The notes below the pieces were generated by a model that was given only the letters and a program-made list of their open reading frames with translations, did not search any database and had not been told where the DNA came from. Below, in pieces: positions 24,561 through 32,955 of a DNA stretch of 62,478 nt (its first letter is position 1; each line of letters opens with the position of its first letter). Source of the stretch: Bryobacterales bacterium (lineage in GTDB: Bacteria > Acidobacteriota > Terriglobia > Bryobacterales > Bryobacteraceae); NCBI GenBank assembly GCA_027452065.1, contig DAIDHC010000179.1, forward strand, positions 1 to 62,478, written 5' to 3'. The translations under genes and the position numbers were made by a program.

Positions 24561-25484
24561 ATGGCCAAATTCGTTTCCCGCCGCTCCTTACTCGCCGGAG
24601 CCGCTGTTGCCGCGGCCGTTCCGATGAGCGCCGCCGCCGGGCGCGTCCGATTGGGAGGGCCAGTTTTTTTGAAATCCGAAGATCCGGAGGCGCTGGCGCG
24701 GGAGCACCGGCGGCTGGGCTACAGCGCCGCTTACTGCCCGGCGGTGAAAGTGGAGGACACGGCGCGGATCGAGGCGATCCGGAAAGCGTTCGCCGCTCAG
24801 GACGTGGTGATCAGCGAAGTGGGGGCATGGAAAAACATGCTCGATCCCGACGCGGCGAAGCGGCGCGAGAATCTGGCCTACGTGACGGAACGATGCGCGA
24901 TCGCGGAGGCTGTCGGCGCGCGGTGCTGCGTCGATATCGCGGGCTCGCGGAATCCGACGGTGTGGTACGGGCCGAATCCGGCGAACCTGTCGCGCGATTT
25001 CTTCGACGCCACGGTGGAAAACTGCCGCCACATCATCGACGCGGTGAAGCCGAAGCGCACGCGGTTCACCATCGAGATGATGGGCTGGAGCGTGCCGGAC
25101 GGGCCGGACTCGTATCTCGAGCTGATCCGGGCCGTGGATCGTCCGGCCTTCGGCGTCCATCTGGACGTGTGCAACGGCGTGAACTGCCCGAAGCTCTTCT
25201 ACGGAAACTCGGAGTTCATCGGCGAGTGCTTCCGGAAGCTGGGCCGGTGGATCGTTTCCTGCCACGCCAAGGATCTCGAATGGATCGTCGAGCTGAACGT
25301 CCATTTCCAGGAGACCGTGCCCGGGCGCGGGCAGATCGACTACCGGCGCTATCTGACGGAGCTGGCGAATCTGGGGCACGAGGCGCCGCTGATGCTGGAG
25401 CATTTGAAGACGGCGGCCGAATACGACGAAGGGCGGGAGTACATCAAGCGCACCGGCGCGGCGGCCGGCGTGGCGTTCGCCTGA
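24561..25484 (+). CDS. Tat-exported xylose isomerase-like TIM barrel protein
   Basis: A 307-residue protein with a twin-arginine signal (SRRSLLAGAAVAAAV, about 6-20) and a sugar phosphate isomerase/epimerase-like barrel. Likely metal ligands are visible in order: Glu in FTIEMMGW, Asp/His in FGVHLDVCNG, His in SCHAKDLEW, and Glu in LMLEHLK. Members of this family isomerise or epimerise sugars and inositols. Exported versions are common in Acidobacteria and Planctomycetes, and their substrates are mostly unknown. It is 21 bases downstream of a GMC oxidoreductase, so the two may act on the same carbohydrate (inference). Confidence 0.82.
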   Translation: MAKFVSRRSLLAGAAVAAAVPMSAAAGRVRLGGPVFLKSEDPEALAREHRRLGYSAAYCPAVKVEDTARIEAIRKAFAAQDVVISEVGAWKNMLDPDAAKRRENLAYVTERCAIAEAVGARCCVDIAGSRNPTVWYGPNPANLSRDFFDATVENCRHIIDAVKPKRTRFTIEMMGWSVPDGPDSYLELIRAVDRPAFGVHLDVCNGVNCPKLFYGNSEFIGECFRKLGRWIVSCHAKDLEWIVELNVHFQETVPGRGQIDYRRYLTELANLGHEAPLMLEHLKTAAEYDEGREYIKRTGAAAGVAFA

Positions 25485-25490
25485 GGGGCG

Positions 25491-26366
25491 CTACTGGTCG
25501 AGACGGCGCCAGACGGCCATCAGGACGTTGCCGACGACTTCGAAGCTATGCGCGCCGAGCTTGTCCATGGTGTCGGCGGGCGTGTGCCAGTAGGAGTTGC
25601 CGGGGCCGTAGTCGAAGTCGATCAGATCGAGAGCGGCGATGCCGGCTTTGAGAAACGGAATGTGATCGTCCTCGATCTCGCCGCCGCCGGAGCCGAAATA
25701 TTTGCCGTAGCCGAGCGATTCGGCGGTTCGCCAGACCAGCGCGCGAAGGTCGGCGTCGGAGGCGGTCTCTTCGACGATCTCCAGGTCCTTGTCGCCGATC
25801 ATGTCGACGTTGATCAGAGCGCGCACGCGGCCCAGGGTGCCGTCGGCGGTCCACTTGGCGGCCAGATGGCGGCTTCCGTACAGACTGTCGGTGTCGGTCC
25901 ATTGGCGGACCGCTTCCTCGCCGTCGAACCAGACCAGATAGACATCGTGCAGGCGGGTTTCGCCGGGAAGGACGCGGGCCATCTCGAGCAGGAAGGCCGC
26001 CGAGGAGCCGCCGTCGTTGGCGCCCACGAAGCCGGCGAGCTTTTTGGTGTCGTAATGTCCGGTGAAGACGATGGCGCGTTTGCCGTCGCCGGGCAGACGG
26101 GCGATGATATTTTTCATCGTCACGGGACCGTCCGGAGTGTCGGCGGTGAAGGTGTCTTCGGAGACCTGCCAGCCGTGGGCGCGAGCCTGGGATTCGATGT
26201 AAGCGCGCAGCTTTTGAAGAGCGGGCGAGCCGGAGGGGCGCACACCAAACGCGGTGACTTTGCGCGCGTATTCGAGCGCGGAGGCGCCGGAGAACTGCGC
26301 CGCCGCCAGCGGAAGAGCGGCGATGAGCGCCAATGAAATTCGAGCTACCGCTTTTGGCCAGTGCAT
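25491..26366 (-). CDS. Secreted M28-family zinc hydrolase, glutaminyl cyclase-like
   Basis: A 291-residue exported protein, signal peptide ending near ALPLAAA (about residue 22). Zinc-ligand patterns are those of family M28: GHYDTK (His), GANDGGSS (bridging Asp), WFDGEEA (catalytic and zinc Glu), NVDMIGD (Asp) and SYWHTPADT (His). The segment DHIPFLKAGIAALDLIDFDYG...WHTPAD is close to glutaminyl-peptide cyclotransferases as well as to M28 aminopeptidases, so both activities remain possible. The ATG at 26366 is chosen because it gives a signal peptide and overlaps the upstream methyltransferase by 22 bases. Longer in-frame extensions are low-complexity Arg/Pro and unlikely. Confidence 0.85.
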   Translation of the reverse strand: MHWPKAVARISLALIAALPLAAAQFSGASALEYARKVTAFGVRPSGSPALQKLRAYIESQARAHGWQVSEDTFTADTPDGPVTMKNIIARLPGDGKRAIVFTGHYDTKKLAGFVGANDGGSSAAFLLEMARVLPGETRLHDVYLVWFDGEEAVRQWTDTDSLYGSRHLAAKWTADGTLGRVRALINVDMIGDKDLEIVEETASDADLRALVWRTAESLGYGKYFGSGGGEIEDDHIPFLKAGIAALDLIDFDYGPGNSYWHTPADTMDKLGAHSFEVVGNVLMAVWRRLDQ

Positions 26367-27055
26367 ATATATCCCAGTGTAAAATTGCGCTCGCGATCCA
26401 ACCCGTCCAGCCACGGCAGCAGGAGCGCCGGAGGCGCCACGAACAGGGCGGCCAGGGGGAGCAGGAAGACGGGAAAGAACTGAAGCCCGTTCCACAGCCG
26501 CCGCGAGAGGAGGCGGAAGTAGCCGCCGACGGGCTGGATGCGGAGGTTCACAAACCCGGCGCCGCCGAGCAGGTATTCGAGGCCGTGGCGGGTGTAGCGA
26601 AAATAGTCGTGCGGGGCCTGGTGGACTTCCCATTCGTGGGGAGCGACGAGAAGGAACGGGCTTCCGGGTTTGAGGACGCGGGAGATTTCGCGGAGGGCGG
26701 CGGCGGGCTCGGGGAGATGTTCGAGGGTGACGACGTTCAGGCAGGCGTCGAAGGAGGCGTCGGGGAAGGGAAGGCGCGCCAGGTCGGCGAGGGCATCGAG
26801 GCGGGAGTAGTTCCAGGCGGAGTCGCCCACGGCGAGATCGACTCCGACGTAGCGTTGGCGCGGGAAGAGCGGCTTGAAGCGGCACTCCCCGGCGCCGGCG
26901 TCCAGGAGGCGAAGGCCGGGCGCGAGAGCGGCGGCGAAGCGATCGACGGCGGTGTCGATGGCGGCTTCGAAGTGGAGGATGCTGCGGCGAAGGAAACCCG
27001 GCAGGAGCCGCTGAACAGCGGGCAGGAAGGGACGCGAGGAGGCGGGCTGGCTCAC
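26345..27055 (-). CDS. Class I SAM-dependent methyltransferase with C-terminal membrane segment
   Basis: A 236-residue methyltransferase. SAM-binding motif I is LLDAGAGECRF, followed by YVGVDLAVGD, LARLPFPDASFDACLNVVTLEHL and a motif III-like REISRVLKPGSPFLLVAPHEWE. A hydrophobic stretch near the C-terminus (FFPVFLLPLAALFVAPPALLL) may associate it with the membrane. It overlaps the preceding methyltransferase by 4 bases (ATGA) and belongs to a glycosyltransferase-methyltransferase group, so modification of a surface glycan or lipid is the likely setting. Substrate unknown. Confidence 0.83.
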   Translation of the reverse strand: MSQPASSRPFLPAVQRLLPGFLRRSILHFEAAIDTAVDRFAAALAPGLRLLDAGAGECRFKPLFPRQRYVGVDLAVGDSAWNYSRLDALADLARLPFPDASFDACLNVVTLEHLPEPAAALREISRVLKPGSPFLLVAPHEWEVHQAPHDYFRYTRHGLEYLLGGAGFVNLRIQPVGGYFRLLSRRLWNGLQFFPVFLLPLAALFVAPPALLLPWLDGLDRERNFTLGYICTGQKR

Positions 27056-27999
27056 CGCTTGGACGCCTCGATCATGATGGTGGAGCCGGCGCCGCAGGCC
27101 GCTTCAAAAACGGTGAAGGGGATGCAGGCAAGCACGAGGGCGAAGTAAAGAAGATCGCGAAGAAGGCGGGTGCGGGGCGGCTCGGCGGCGCGGCGCAGAC
27201 GGCGGGCCATGGGATCGAGAGCCGGCAAGAGGCTGGTGGCGAGGCCGGCGGGATTGTCGCGCAGCGAAAAATGCTTGCGGGCTTCGATGGCGAAGCCGGC
27301 GCGATCGAGCATGGCTTCCAGGTCGCGGCGGCGGAAATCGATGAGATGGCGGGGGACGTCGAGGCCGTTCCAGTGCTCGCCGAGCAGAAGAAATTGCCAG
27401 CAGGAGACGTTGGGGACTTGGACGATGAGGCGTCCGCGGGGGCGGAGGAGCTGGAGAGCGCTGCGGAGGTAGGCGGCCGGGTCGGGCAGGTGCTCGAGGA
27501 CGTGAAACAGGGAGATCGCGGACAGGCTTTCGGGGCGCACGGGGGCGGCGGTGAGATCGGCGCAGAAGGTGGGCACGCCGTTGGCATGCCAGGCGACCGA
27601 GGCGGCATCGACGGAGGAATCCAGCCCGATGACGCGCCAGCCCTCCTCGCGCATCAGGCGGGGAAACAACCCGCCGCCGCAGCCGGCGTCCAGGACGAGG
27701 CCGGGCTCGCCGGCGCGCTTGAGGGCGCCGCGGACGAAGCGGACGTGGTCGCTCAAAACGAAGCGGCGGTAAAGTTCCTCAAGCCGGGATGCGGCGCCGG
27801 GCGAGGGCTGATACCAGTAGCCGGCGGGATAGAAGGTGCGGATTTCCTCCGGGGATGGCGTGGGCGAGAGCCGCATGAGGCCGCAGGCGGAGCATTCGAC
27901 CAGCTCGAAGGTGCCCGCAGCGACGCCATAGAGGCGGTCTCCGGCGTGGAACAGAACGTTCGCGGCCGTTTCCCCGCAGGCTGGGCAAGGCGAAATCAG
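27052..27999 (-). CDS. SAM-dependent methyltransferase with N-terminal zinc ribbon
   Basis: A class I methyltransferase with the SAM motif LVLDAGCGGGLFPRLM and LFHVLEHLPDP. The first ATG (27876) lies inside the protein. Reading upstream in frame gives CPACGETAANVLF...FELVECSACGLMRLSP, a Cys4 zinc ribbon that commonly starts such sugar or surface-glycan methyltransferases. The coding region therefore reaches at least 27999, directly overlapping the glycosyltransferase stop (CTGA). No ATG, GTG or TTG is available there, so a CTG (27999) or ATT (27996) start is likely; the exact start is uncertain. The C-terminal stretch (LLYFALVLACIPFTVFEA) is hydrophobic. Confidence 0.78.
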   Translation of the reverse strand: MISPCPACGETAANVLFHAGDRLYGVAAGTFELVECSACGLMRLSPTPSPEEIRTFYPAGYWYQPSPGAASRLEELYRRFVLSDHVRFVRGALKRAGEPGLVLDAGCGGGLFPRLMREEGWRVIGLDSSVDAASVAWHANGVPTFCADLTAAPVRPESLSAISLFHVLEHLPDPAAYLRSALQLLRPRGRLIVQVPNVSCWQFLLLGEHWNGLDVPRHLIDFRRRDLEAMLDRAGFAIEARKHFSLRDNPAGLATSLLPALDPMARRLRRAAEPPRTRLLRDLLYFALVLACIPFTVFEAACGAGSTIMIEASKR

Positions 28000-29042
28000 A
28001 TGGCCTGCTCCGTGAGCTGCCGCAAGGGAATGCGGTGGTCGAGCAGGAGACGCTTCACCTGCGCGGGGCTGAGGCGGCGGATGCGATTCACCTCGGACCG
28101 TTTTTTGAGCATCCGGGGAAGCAGCGCGAGGGCTTCGATATCGCCGAGGAGAACGGCGCCGGCGGCCTGAAGCTTACCCCGGATGCCGGTGTGGCGGCCC
28201 ACTTCGCCGCGTCCGCGCAGGGCGGCCCACGCTCCGGCGGCCAGGCGCGCGGCGAAGAAGACAGGATTCAGAACGAGCAGGCTCCAGGGAAACAGCTTCG
28301 CCGCCAGCAGCACGCGGTTTCGCTCGATCAGGCGCAGCCTGCGCGTGGAACGCAGTCCCAGGGTTTCGCCGCGCCGGTGGCGGACGACGGCGTCGGGCAT
28401 GTAGAGGCACGTCCAGCCGGCGATGCGCGCGCGGAGACCGAGCTCGGCATCGTCACCGTAGGCGAAGAAGTCCTCATCGAAGCCGCCGATTTCGCCGAGC
28501 ATCGCGCGGCGGTACATCGCGGCGCAGCCGTCGGGCCATAGCACTTCCTCGACGTGGTCGAACTGGCCATGGTCGCGCTCCCCGGTGCCGCGCCCGCGGT
28601 TCTGGCCGTCGGGATAGATGAGATGTCCGGCCTTGTCGATGCGGCCGGGGTCCTCGTAAACGAGAATTTTTGAGGCGGCCATGCCGACGTTTCCCCCCGG
28701 TTCAAATGCCCGGACGAGGGAGGCGAGCCAGAGATCTTCCGCTTCGGCGTCATTGTTTAAAAGGGCGACGAGGTCGGAATCGGAGGCGCGGAAGCCCTGA
28801 TTGTTGGCGGCGCAGAAGCCCCGGTTCTCGCGATTGCGAATAATGCGCAACCGGAACGTCGAGTGTCCAAATTCGGCTTCGGCCATTTCGGCCGAACCGT
28901 CGGCGCTACCGTTATCAACCAGGATGACCTCGAAACTTCCCTTGAACTGTTGGGAGCTAAGCGATTGGAGACAGGACCGCAAGAGCTCGCGGCGATTCCA
29001 GTTGACGACGACGACGGAGACCGTCGGGCTCCCTGTATTCAT
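27996..29042 (-). CDS. Family 2 glycosyltransferase
   Basis: A 348-residue GT-A fold enzyme that transfers a sugar from a nucleotide donor. It has VSVVVVNWNRRELL at the start, EVILVDNGSADGS (nucleotide binding), LLNNDAEAE as the metal-binding acidic motif, and YGDDAELGLRARIAGW as the catalytic base region. This resembles rhamnosyltransferase/WcaA-type enzymes. The C-terminus has a hydrophobic segment (LVLNPVFFAARLAAGAWAAL). The ATG at 29042 is preferred. The frame is open much farther upstream to 29657, but that stretch is antisense to rodZ and is Arg/Pro-rich. First gene of a four-gene minus-strand group with two methyltransferases and an M28 hydrolase. Confidence 0.88.
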   Translation of the reverse strand: MNTGSPTVSVVVVNWNRRELLRSCLQSLSSQQFKGSFEVILVDNGSADGSAEMAEAEFGHSTFRLRIIRNRENRGFCAANNQGFRASDSDLVALLNNDAEAEDLWLASLVRAFEPGGNVGMAASKILVYEDPGRIDKAGHLIYPDGQNRGRGTGERDHGQFDHVEEVLWPDGCAAMYRRAMLGEIGGFDEDFFAYGDDAELGLRARIAGWTCLYMPDAVVRHRRGETLGLRSTRRLRLIERNRVLLAAKLFPWSLLVLNPVFFAARLAAGAWAALRGRGEVGRHTGIRGKLQAAGAVLLGDIEALALLPRMLKKRSEVNRIRRLSPAQVKRLLLDHRIPLRQLTEQAI

Positions 29043-29054
29043 CAGCGACTGTAG

Positions 29055-29062
29055 TATTATAA
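29055..29062. promoter_or_regulatory. Overlapping divergent -10 elements between GT2 and rodZ
   Basis: The AT-rich TATTATAA in the 47-base divergent gap reads TATAAT on the minus strand (29061-29056), a perfect -10. On the plus strand it reads TATTAT (29055-29060). The minus transcript would have a leader of only about 7 bases, the plus transcript about 23. No convincing -35 box was found for either. Confidence 0.35.
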
Positions 29063-29089
29063 CGGCTAGAACCGGGAGTTTACCGGAAT

Positions 29090-29977
29090 ATGTCTTCCAT
29101 CGGTGAGAAACTGCAAGCGGCTCGTGCCCGCCGAGGCCTGACGCTGGACCAAGTGTCGTCGTCCACTCGCATAAGTCTGAAGTACTTAGCGGCCCTTGAG
29201 AACGATGACCGCGCGTGCTTTCCCGCGGCCTTTTTCTATAAGAGCTTTGTACACCAGTACGCCCGGTACCTGGAGGTGGATGAGATCGCGATTTCGGCGT
29301 TGCTCGATCCGATGCTGGCCGCGGAGGCGCCGCCGGCGCTGCCCGGGCAAGGAGAGTCTCCCGGAGACCTGACACGGCGGTTGACGCCCATGCCCAGGCC
29401 GGGTGACGCGCGGTCGGCGGGACGACGGAAACTGGCGGGATCGTTCGTGTCGTTCGTCCTGGTTTTGGGGGCGTGCTCCGGGCTTTACTCGTGGTGGCGC
29501 GATGCACGAGGCGCAGGTGTATTCGCCTGGAACGAACGCCCGGCGCAAGCGGTTGCTCCCGCGCGGGCTGCGAGGCCGGCCCCCGCCGCAGCCGCACCGA
29601 AAACGCCCGTGGCGACCGCGCCGGTTCCCGCCGATGTGGTCCAGACGCCGGCCGCACCGGCGGCGCCCGCGCCAGCCTCGCGGTTGTCGCTGAACCTGGC
29701 GGCGACCGAGGCCACGTGGCTGTCGGTCTCCTCCGACGGAAAGCCGGTGTTCAGCGGACTTCTGCAGCCGAACGAGACGAAGGCTCTGGCGGCGGCGGAG
29801 CGGGCGAAAGTTATCGTGGGCAATGCCGGGGGGCTCTCGGTGGAATGGAACGGCCGCGCACTCGGGGCGCTGGGGCGGCGGGGCCAGGTGCGGGTGATTA
29901 CCTTCACCACCGACGGCTACCAGGTTCAGGACAACGGTGCCCGGGCCGATGCGCGGCCGCCGGATTCTACTGAGTGA
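29090..29977 (+). CDS. rodZ: RodZ-like cell-shape protein (HTH, TM, DUF4115)
   Basis: A 295-residue protein. An N-terminal XRE-type helix-turn-helix (about 1-75, [34 protein letters not shown]) is followed by a linker, one membrane helix (about 115-135), an Ala/Pro-rich periplasmic spacer, and a C-terminal beta domain (about 200-285, ATWLSVSSDGKPVFSGLL...). This is the RodZ layout. RodZ links MreB filaments to the wall synthesis complex. The neighbouring pgsA converges on it and overlaps by 11 bases. RodZ and pgsA are often neighbours in bacteria, usually on the same strand. Confidence 0.85.
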   Translation: MSSIGEKLQAARARRGLTLDQVSSSTRISLKYLAALENDDRACFPAAFFYKSFVHQYARYLEVDEIAISALLDPMLAAEAPPALPGQGESPGDLTRRLTPMPRPGDARSAGRRKLAGSFVSFVLVLGACSGLYSWWRDARGAGVFAWNERPAQAVAPARAARPAPAAAAPKTPVATAPVPADVVQTPAAPAAPAPASRLSLNLAATEATWLSVSSDGKPVFSGLLQPNETKALAAAERAKVIVGNAGGLSVEWNGRALGALGRRGQVRVITFTTDGYQVQDNGARADARPPDSTE

Positions 29978-30605
29978 CTTTCACCGCCGCGCGCCGCTCC
30001 TGCTGCTCGCGGAGCAGCAGCTCGGAACGCCTGCGGCTCTTGACCTCGGCGTCGATTTTGCGCCAGAATTTCCGGAAATAATCGACGGCGGAGACAAGGC
30101 CGAACAACATCACGGCCAGTAAAAGAGCGTTGGCCGAGGCCGCCAGCCACGGCCAGTGTACGCTGAGCAGCACCATGGTGACGGCGAGCACCTGGCCCAC
30201 CATTTTCGTTTTGCCGAGCTCGCTGGCGCGGATGGTGAAGCCTTCGGCGGCCGCGATGCTGCGCAGGCCGGAGACGGCGAACTCGCGGCCGATGATGAGA
30301 ATCACCACCCAGGCCGGGACGAGGTGGATCTGAACGAGCGATACCAGGGCCGCCGAGATCAACAGTTTGTCGGCGATGGGATCGAGCAGGGTTCCGACGG
30401 TGGTGATCTGGCCCCAGCGCCGGGCCAGGTAGCCGTCCAGAAGATCGGTGGCCGCGGCGGCCAGGAAAATCACCAACGCAAATACTTCGTTGGTGACCAC
30501 AACGATACCGTTATGCTTGATGCCAATGCTCTGCTCGACGAGCACCGCAACGAGCAGCGGTACGAAAAAGATCCGAAGCAATGTCAGAGCATTCGGCAGA
30601 TTCAT
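29967..30605 (-). CDS. pgsA: CDP-diacylglycerol-glycerol-3-phosphate 3-phosphatidyltransferase
   Basis: A 212-residue integral membrane enzyme that makes phosphatidylglycerol phosphate. It carries the full CDP-alcohol phosphotransferase motif, DLLDGYLARR...GTLLDPIADK, at about 54-78. Four to five further helices follow, including the PAWVVILIIGREFAVSGLR loop typical of PgsA. The C-terminal tail is basic. The stop lies within the end of rodZ on the opposite strand. Confidence 0.93.
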   Translation of the reverse strand: MNLPNALTLLRIFFVPLLVAVLVEQSIGIKHNGIVVVTNEVFALVIFLAAAATDLLDGYLARRWGQITTVGTLLDPIADKLLISAALVSLVQIHLVPAWVVILIIGREFAVSGLRSIAAAEGFTIRASELGKTKMVGQVLAVTMVLLSVHWPWLAASANALLLAVMLFGLVSAVDYFRKFWRKIDAEVKSRRRSELLLREQQERRAAVKVTQ

Positions 30606-30675
30606 GCTTTCCTAACAAATTACAACACAGCCGGCGCCCCGGACGCTCCACCCGCCTCCGGACCCGGTCCCGCGC

Positions 30676-32367
30676 TCATAGGTCTCCCGTGCGCATCCGC
30701 TCTTTCAGATGCTCGCTGGCGCGTACCGCAAGCGCCATGATGGTGAGGGTCGGATTCTGGCAGCCCGGCGAATTGAACGCCGAACCATCGACGACGTAAA
30801 GGTTCGGAATATCGTGCGTCTGGTTAAACTGATTCAGGACGGATTTTTTGGGATCGCTTCCCATGCGCGCGGTTCCGACATCGTGATTGGCGTCGCCGGG
30901 CAGATGAAGGCCGGCGTGCATCTTCACGTTCTTCATGCCCGCGGCCTCCAGCATTTCAGCGGCCTGCCCGGCTGCGTCCTGGACGAGGTTGCGCTCATTG
31001 TCGCCCCAGGCGATATGAAATCGGAGCACGGGGATGCCGAAGGCGTCCACCACTTTCGGGTCCAGCTCGACGTAATTCTCAAACCGGGGCAGGGCCTCGC
31101 CGTAGCAGGCAAGCGAGAAGGTTTCGGTGGTCTGGCGAGCCGCCGTCTTGTAGGCTTCCCCGTAGCCGGGAGCATTGGTGTGGAATCGGGCGCCGGAGCC
31201 TCCCTGCAGTCCATAGCCGCGGAGGAAGGATTTCATTTTCGGGCTGCCGGGCGTGTTCCGGAAGCGCATGATGTAGATCCCGTCCGGGCGATGGGGACCG
31301 AACATCGGGGGATTGGCGGACGGGTCGGGAACAGTTCCTTCGGCGCCGCCTCCCTTGAGACTGTCGGTGTAATAATGCCCGAGGACGCCGCTCGAATTGG
31401 CGAGCCCGTTGGCGTACTGGCGCGTGCTCGAATTGAGCAGGATGCGCGTGGACTCCATGGCCGAGGCGCCGAGAACAACGACGCGCGCGGCGATCTCGCG
31501 GTGCTGCCTGGTTTGGCGGTCGATATAGTGGACGCCGGCGGCGCGGTTGCGCGCTGAATCCATGAGCACCCGATAGGCGGAGGCGTGGGGAATGAGGTCG
31601 CATTTCCCGGTGGCTAGCGCGTCTTTCAGAGTGGTGTAGGAGGAGTTGAAATAGGAGTGCGTGACGCAGCCGCGCTCGCAGGGGCCGCAGTAATGGCAGG
31701 GCTGGCGGCCGTTCAGGGCCTGGGTGAGGTTGGCCGAGCGGCCCAGGGTGAGGGTTCGTCCGAACCGCGATTTGACAACGTCGCGAACGCGCCATTCGGT
31801 GCAGCTCATTCCCATCGGCGGCAGATAGTGCCCGTCGGGAACGACGTCGTTGCCCTCCCTCATGCCGGTGACACCGACGTAGCGCTCGACGATGTCGTAG
31901 AAGGGGGCGACGTCGCGGTAGGAGATGGGCCAGTTCTCGCCAAAGCCGTCGTGCGAGGCGGCCTGAAAGTCGAGATCGCTTAGCCGGAAGCACAGCCGGC
32001 CCCAGACGTTGGTGCGTCCGCCCACCACTCGCAGGCGGCCGAACCAGCTATAAGGCATGCCGGGCGCGGTCGTATAGGGCTCGTCGTGATCGTTGGCGAA
32101 CCACTCGTAGTTGTACTCGGTGCAGGCGTAGCACTGGCCTTGAACGGGGCGGGTCCGGCGGATGACGGCGGAGACGGGTTCGCCGAACTTCAGGTTGCGA
32201 TAGTTCAGATCGAAGACCGGAACGTGCTCGCGAAAATCCTGATCCCGCTGCGGCCGGCCGCAGTCGAGCACCGCAACGTGGAGGCCGGCTTCGGACAGGA
32301 CCTTCGCCGTCCATCCGCCTGAGGCGCCCGAACCGACGATGACGGCATCGTACTGCGTCTTGGCCAT
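30676..32367 (-). CDS. GMC family FAD oxidoreductase with cysteine cluster (2)
   Basis: A 563-residue paralogue of 22890-24539. FAD motif GSGASGG is at about 12-18, CYACTEYNYEW at about 79-89, the cluster PCHYCGPCERGC at about 223-234 (Cys224, 227, 230, 234), and active-site regions NHDVGTARMG and GCQNPTLTIMAL are at the C-terminus. The six cysteines match those of paralogue 1. It is probably the catalytic subunit of a periplasmic alcohol or sugar dehydrogenase. The divergent gene just beyond its start encodes a gluconate-dehydrogenase subunit 3-like protein with a Tat-type signal, a typical partner that carries the FAD subunit across the membrane. Confidence 0.88.
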   Translation of the reverse strand: MAKTQYDAVIVGSGASGGWTAKVLSEAGLHVAVLDCGRPQRDQDFREHVPVFDLNYRNLKFGEPVSAVIRRTRPVQGQCYACTEYNYEWFANDHDEPYTTAPGMPYSWFGRLRVVGGRTNVWGRLCFRLSDLDFQAASHDGFGENWPISYRDVAPFYDIVERYVGVTGMREGNDVVPDGHYLPPMGMSCTEWRVRDVVKSRFGRTLTLGRSANLTQALNGRQPCHYCGPCERGCVTHSYFNSSYTTLKDALATGKCDLIPHASAYRVLMDSARNRAAGVHYIDRQTRQHREIAARVVVLGASAMESTRILLNSSTRQYANGLANSSGVLGHYYTDSLKGGGAEGTVPDPSANPPMFGPHRPDGIYIMRFRNTPGSPKMKSFLRGYGLQGGSGARFHTNAPGYGEAYKTAARQTTETFSLACYGEALPRFENYVELDPKVVDAFGIPVLRFHIAWGDNERNLVQDAAGQAAEMLEAAGMKNVKMHAGLHLPGDANHDVGTARMGSDPKKSVLNQFNQTHDIPNLYVVDGSAFNSPGCQNPTLTIMALAVRASEHLKERMRTGDL

Positions 32368-32418
32368 AAGAACCGATGATATCCTGTCGGTTTGGACGAC
32401 GACATCAATCGCGAGAAA

Positions 32419-32934
32419 ATGGCGGGCGGCCTCGACCGGCGCGAATGGATGAACCGCGTGCTGAGCGCGGCCGTAAGCCTGGGCGCGGCGGGACCGCTGT
32501 GGGCGGCGGGGCAGGGTGCGGCGGCGGAGTGGAAGCCGGAATTTTTCACCGCCGCTCAGGCGGGCACGCTGGCGGCGCTCGGCGAAGCGATCGTGCCGGG
32601 AAGCACCGCGGCGCGCTGCCCGCGGGTGATCGACCGGATGCTGGCGATTGAGAGCGGCGATGTGAGGCGGCCGCTGGTGGACGCCCTGGCCGCGTTCGAC
32701 CGCGAGGCGCGGCGGCTACACGGCACGGGGTTGGCGGCGCTCGACGGGGCGGCACGAGACGCGATGGTGGCGGGTGCGGCCGGGGGCGGCGCGCTGCACG
32801 GGCCGTTTACGACGGTGAAGGAATGGACCGCGGGCGTGTACTGGACATCGCGCGAGGGACTGAAAGAGCTGGGATGGACGGGCCGTCTGGCGTGGGAAAT
32901 GTTCCCGGGCTGCGAAGTCCGCGGCGCCGGCTGA
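32419..32934 (+). CDS. Gluconate 2-dehydrogenase subunit 3-like protein, Tat-type signal
   Basis: A 171-residue small subunit. The N-terminus LDRREWMNRVLSAAVSLGAAG looks like a twin-arginine signal. The body (FFTAAQAGTLAALGEAIVPGS...VIDRM...) matches the gluconate dehydrogenase gamma-subunit family, which escorts and stabilises GMC FAD subunits. It starts 51 bases from the divergent GMC gene, fitting a two-gene enzyme. The ATG at 32419 is preferred; a TTG at 32392 would add nine acidic and polar residues before the Tat motif. Ribosome binding is weak at both. Confidence 0.8.
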   Translation: MAGGLDRREWMNRVLSAAVSLGAAGPLWAAGQGAAAEWKPEFFTAAQAGTLAALGEAIVPGSTAARCPRVIDRMLAIESGDVRRPLVDALAAFDREARRLHGTGLAALDGAARDAMVAGAAGGGALHGPFTTVKEWTAGVYWTSREGLKELGWTGRLAWEMFPGCEVRGAG

Positions 32935-32955
32935 CGACGGGCATTTCGCGAAGCC

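Noticed and set aside
23546-25651. 701-codon open frame on the plus strand
   Set aside because: Frame-shifted reading through the GMC oxidoreductase and the TIM-barrel gene; Arg/Gly-rich composition.
26367-26885. 173-codon upstream extension of the M28 hydrolase frame
   Set aside because: Arg/Pro-rich shadow of the methyltransferase gene; the ATG at 26366 gives a proper signal peptide.
29043-29657. 205-codon upstream extension of the glycosyltransferase frame
   Set aside because: It is antisense to rodZ, and the GT2 fold begins normally at the ATG at 29042.
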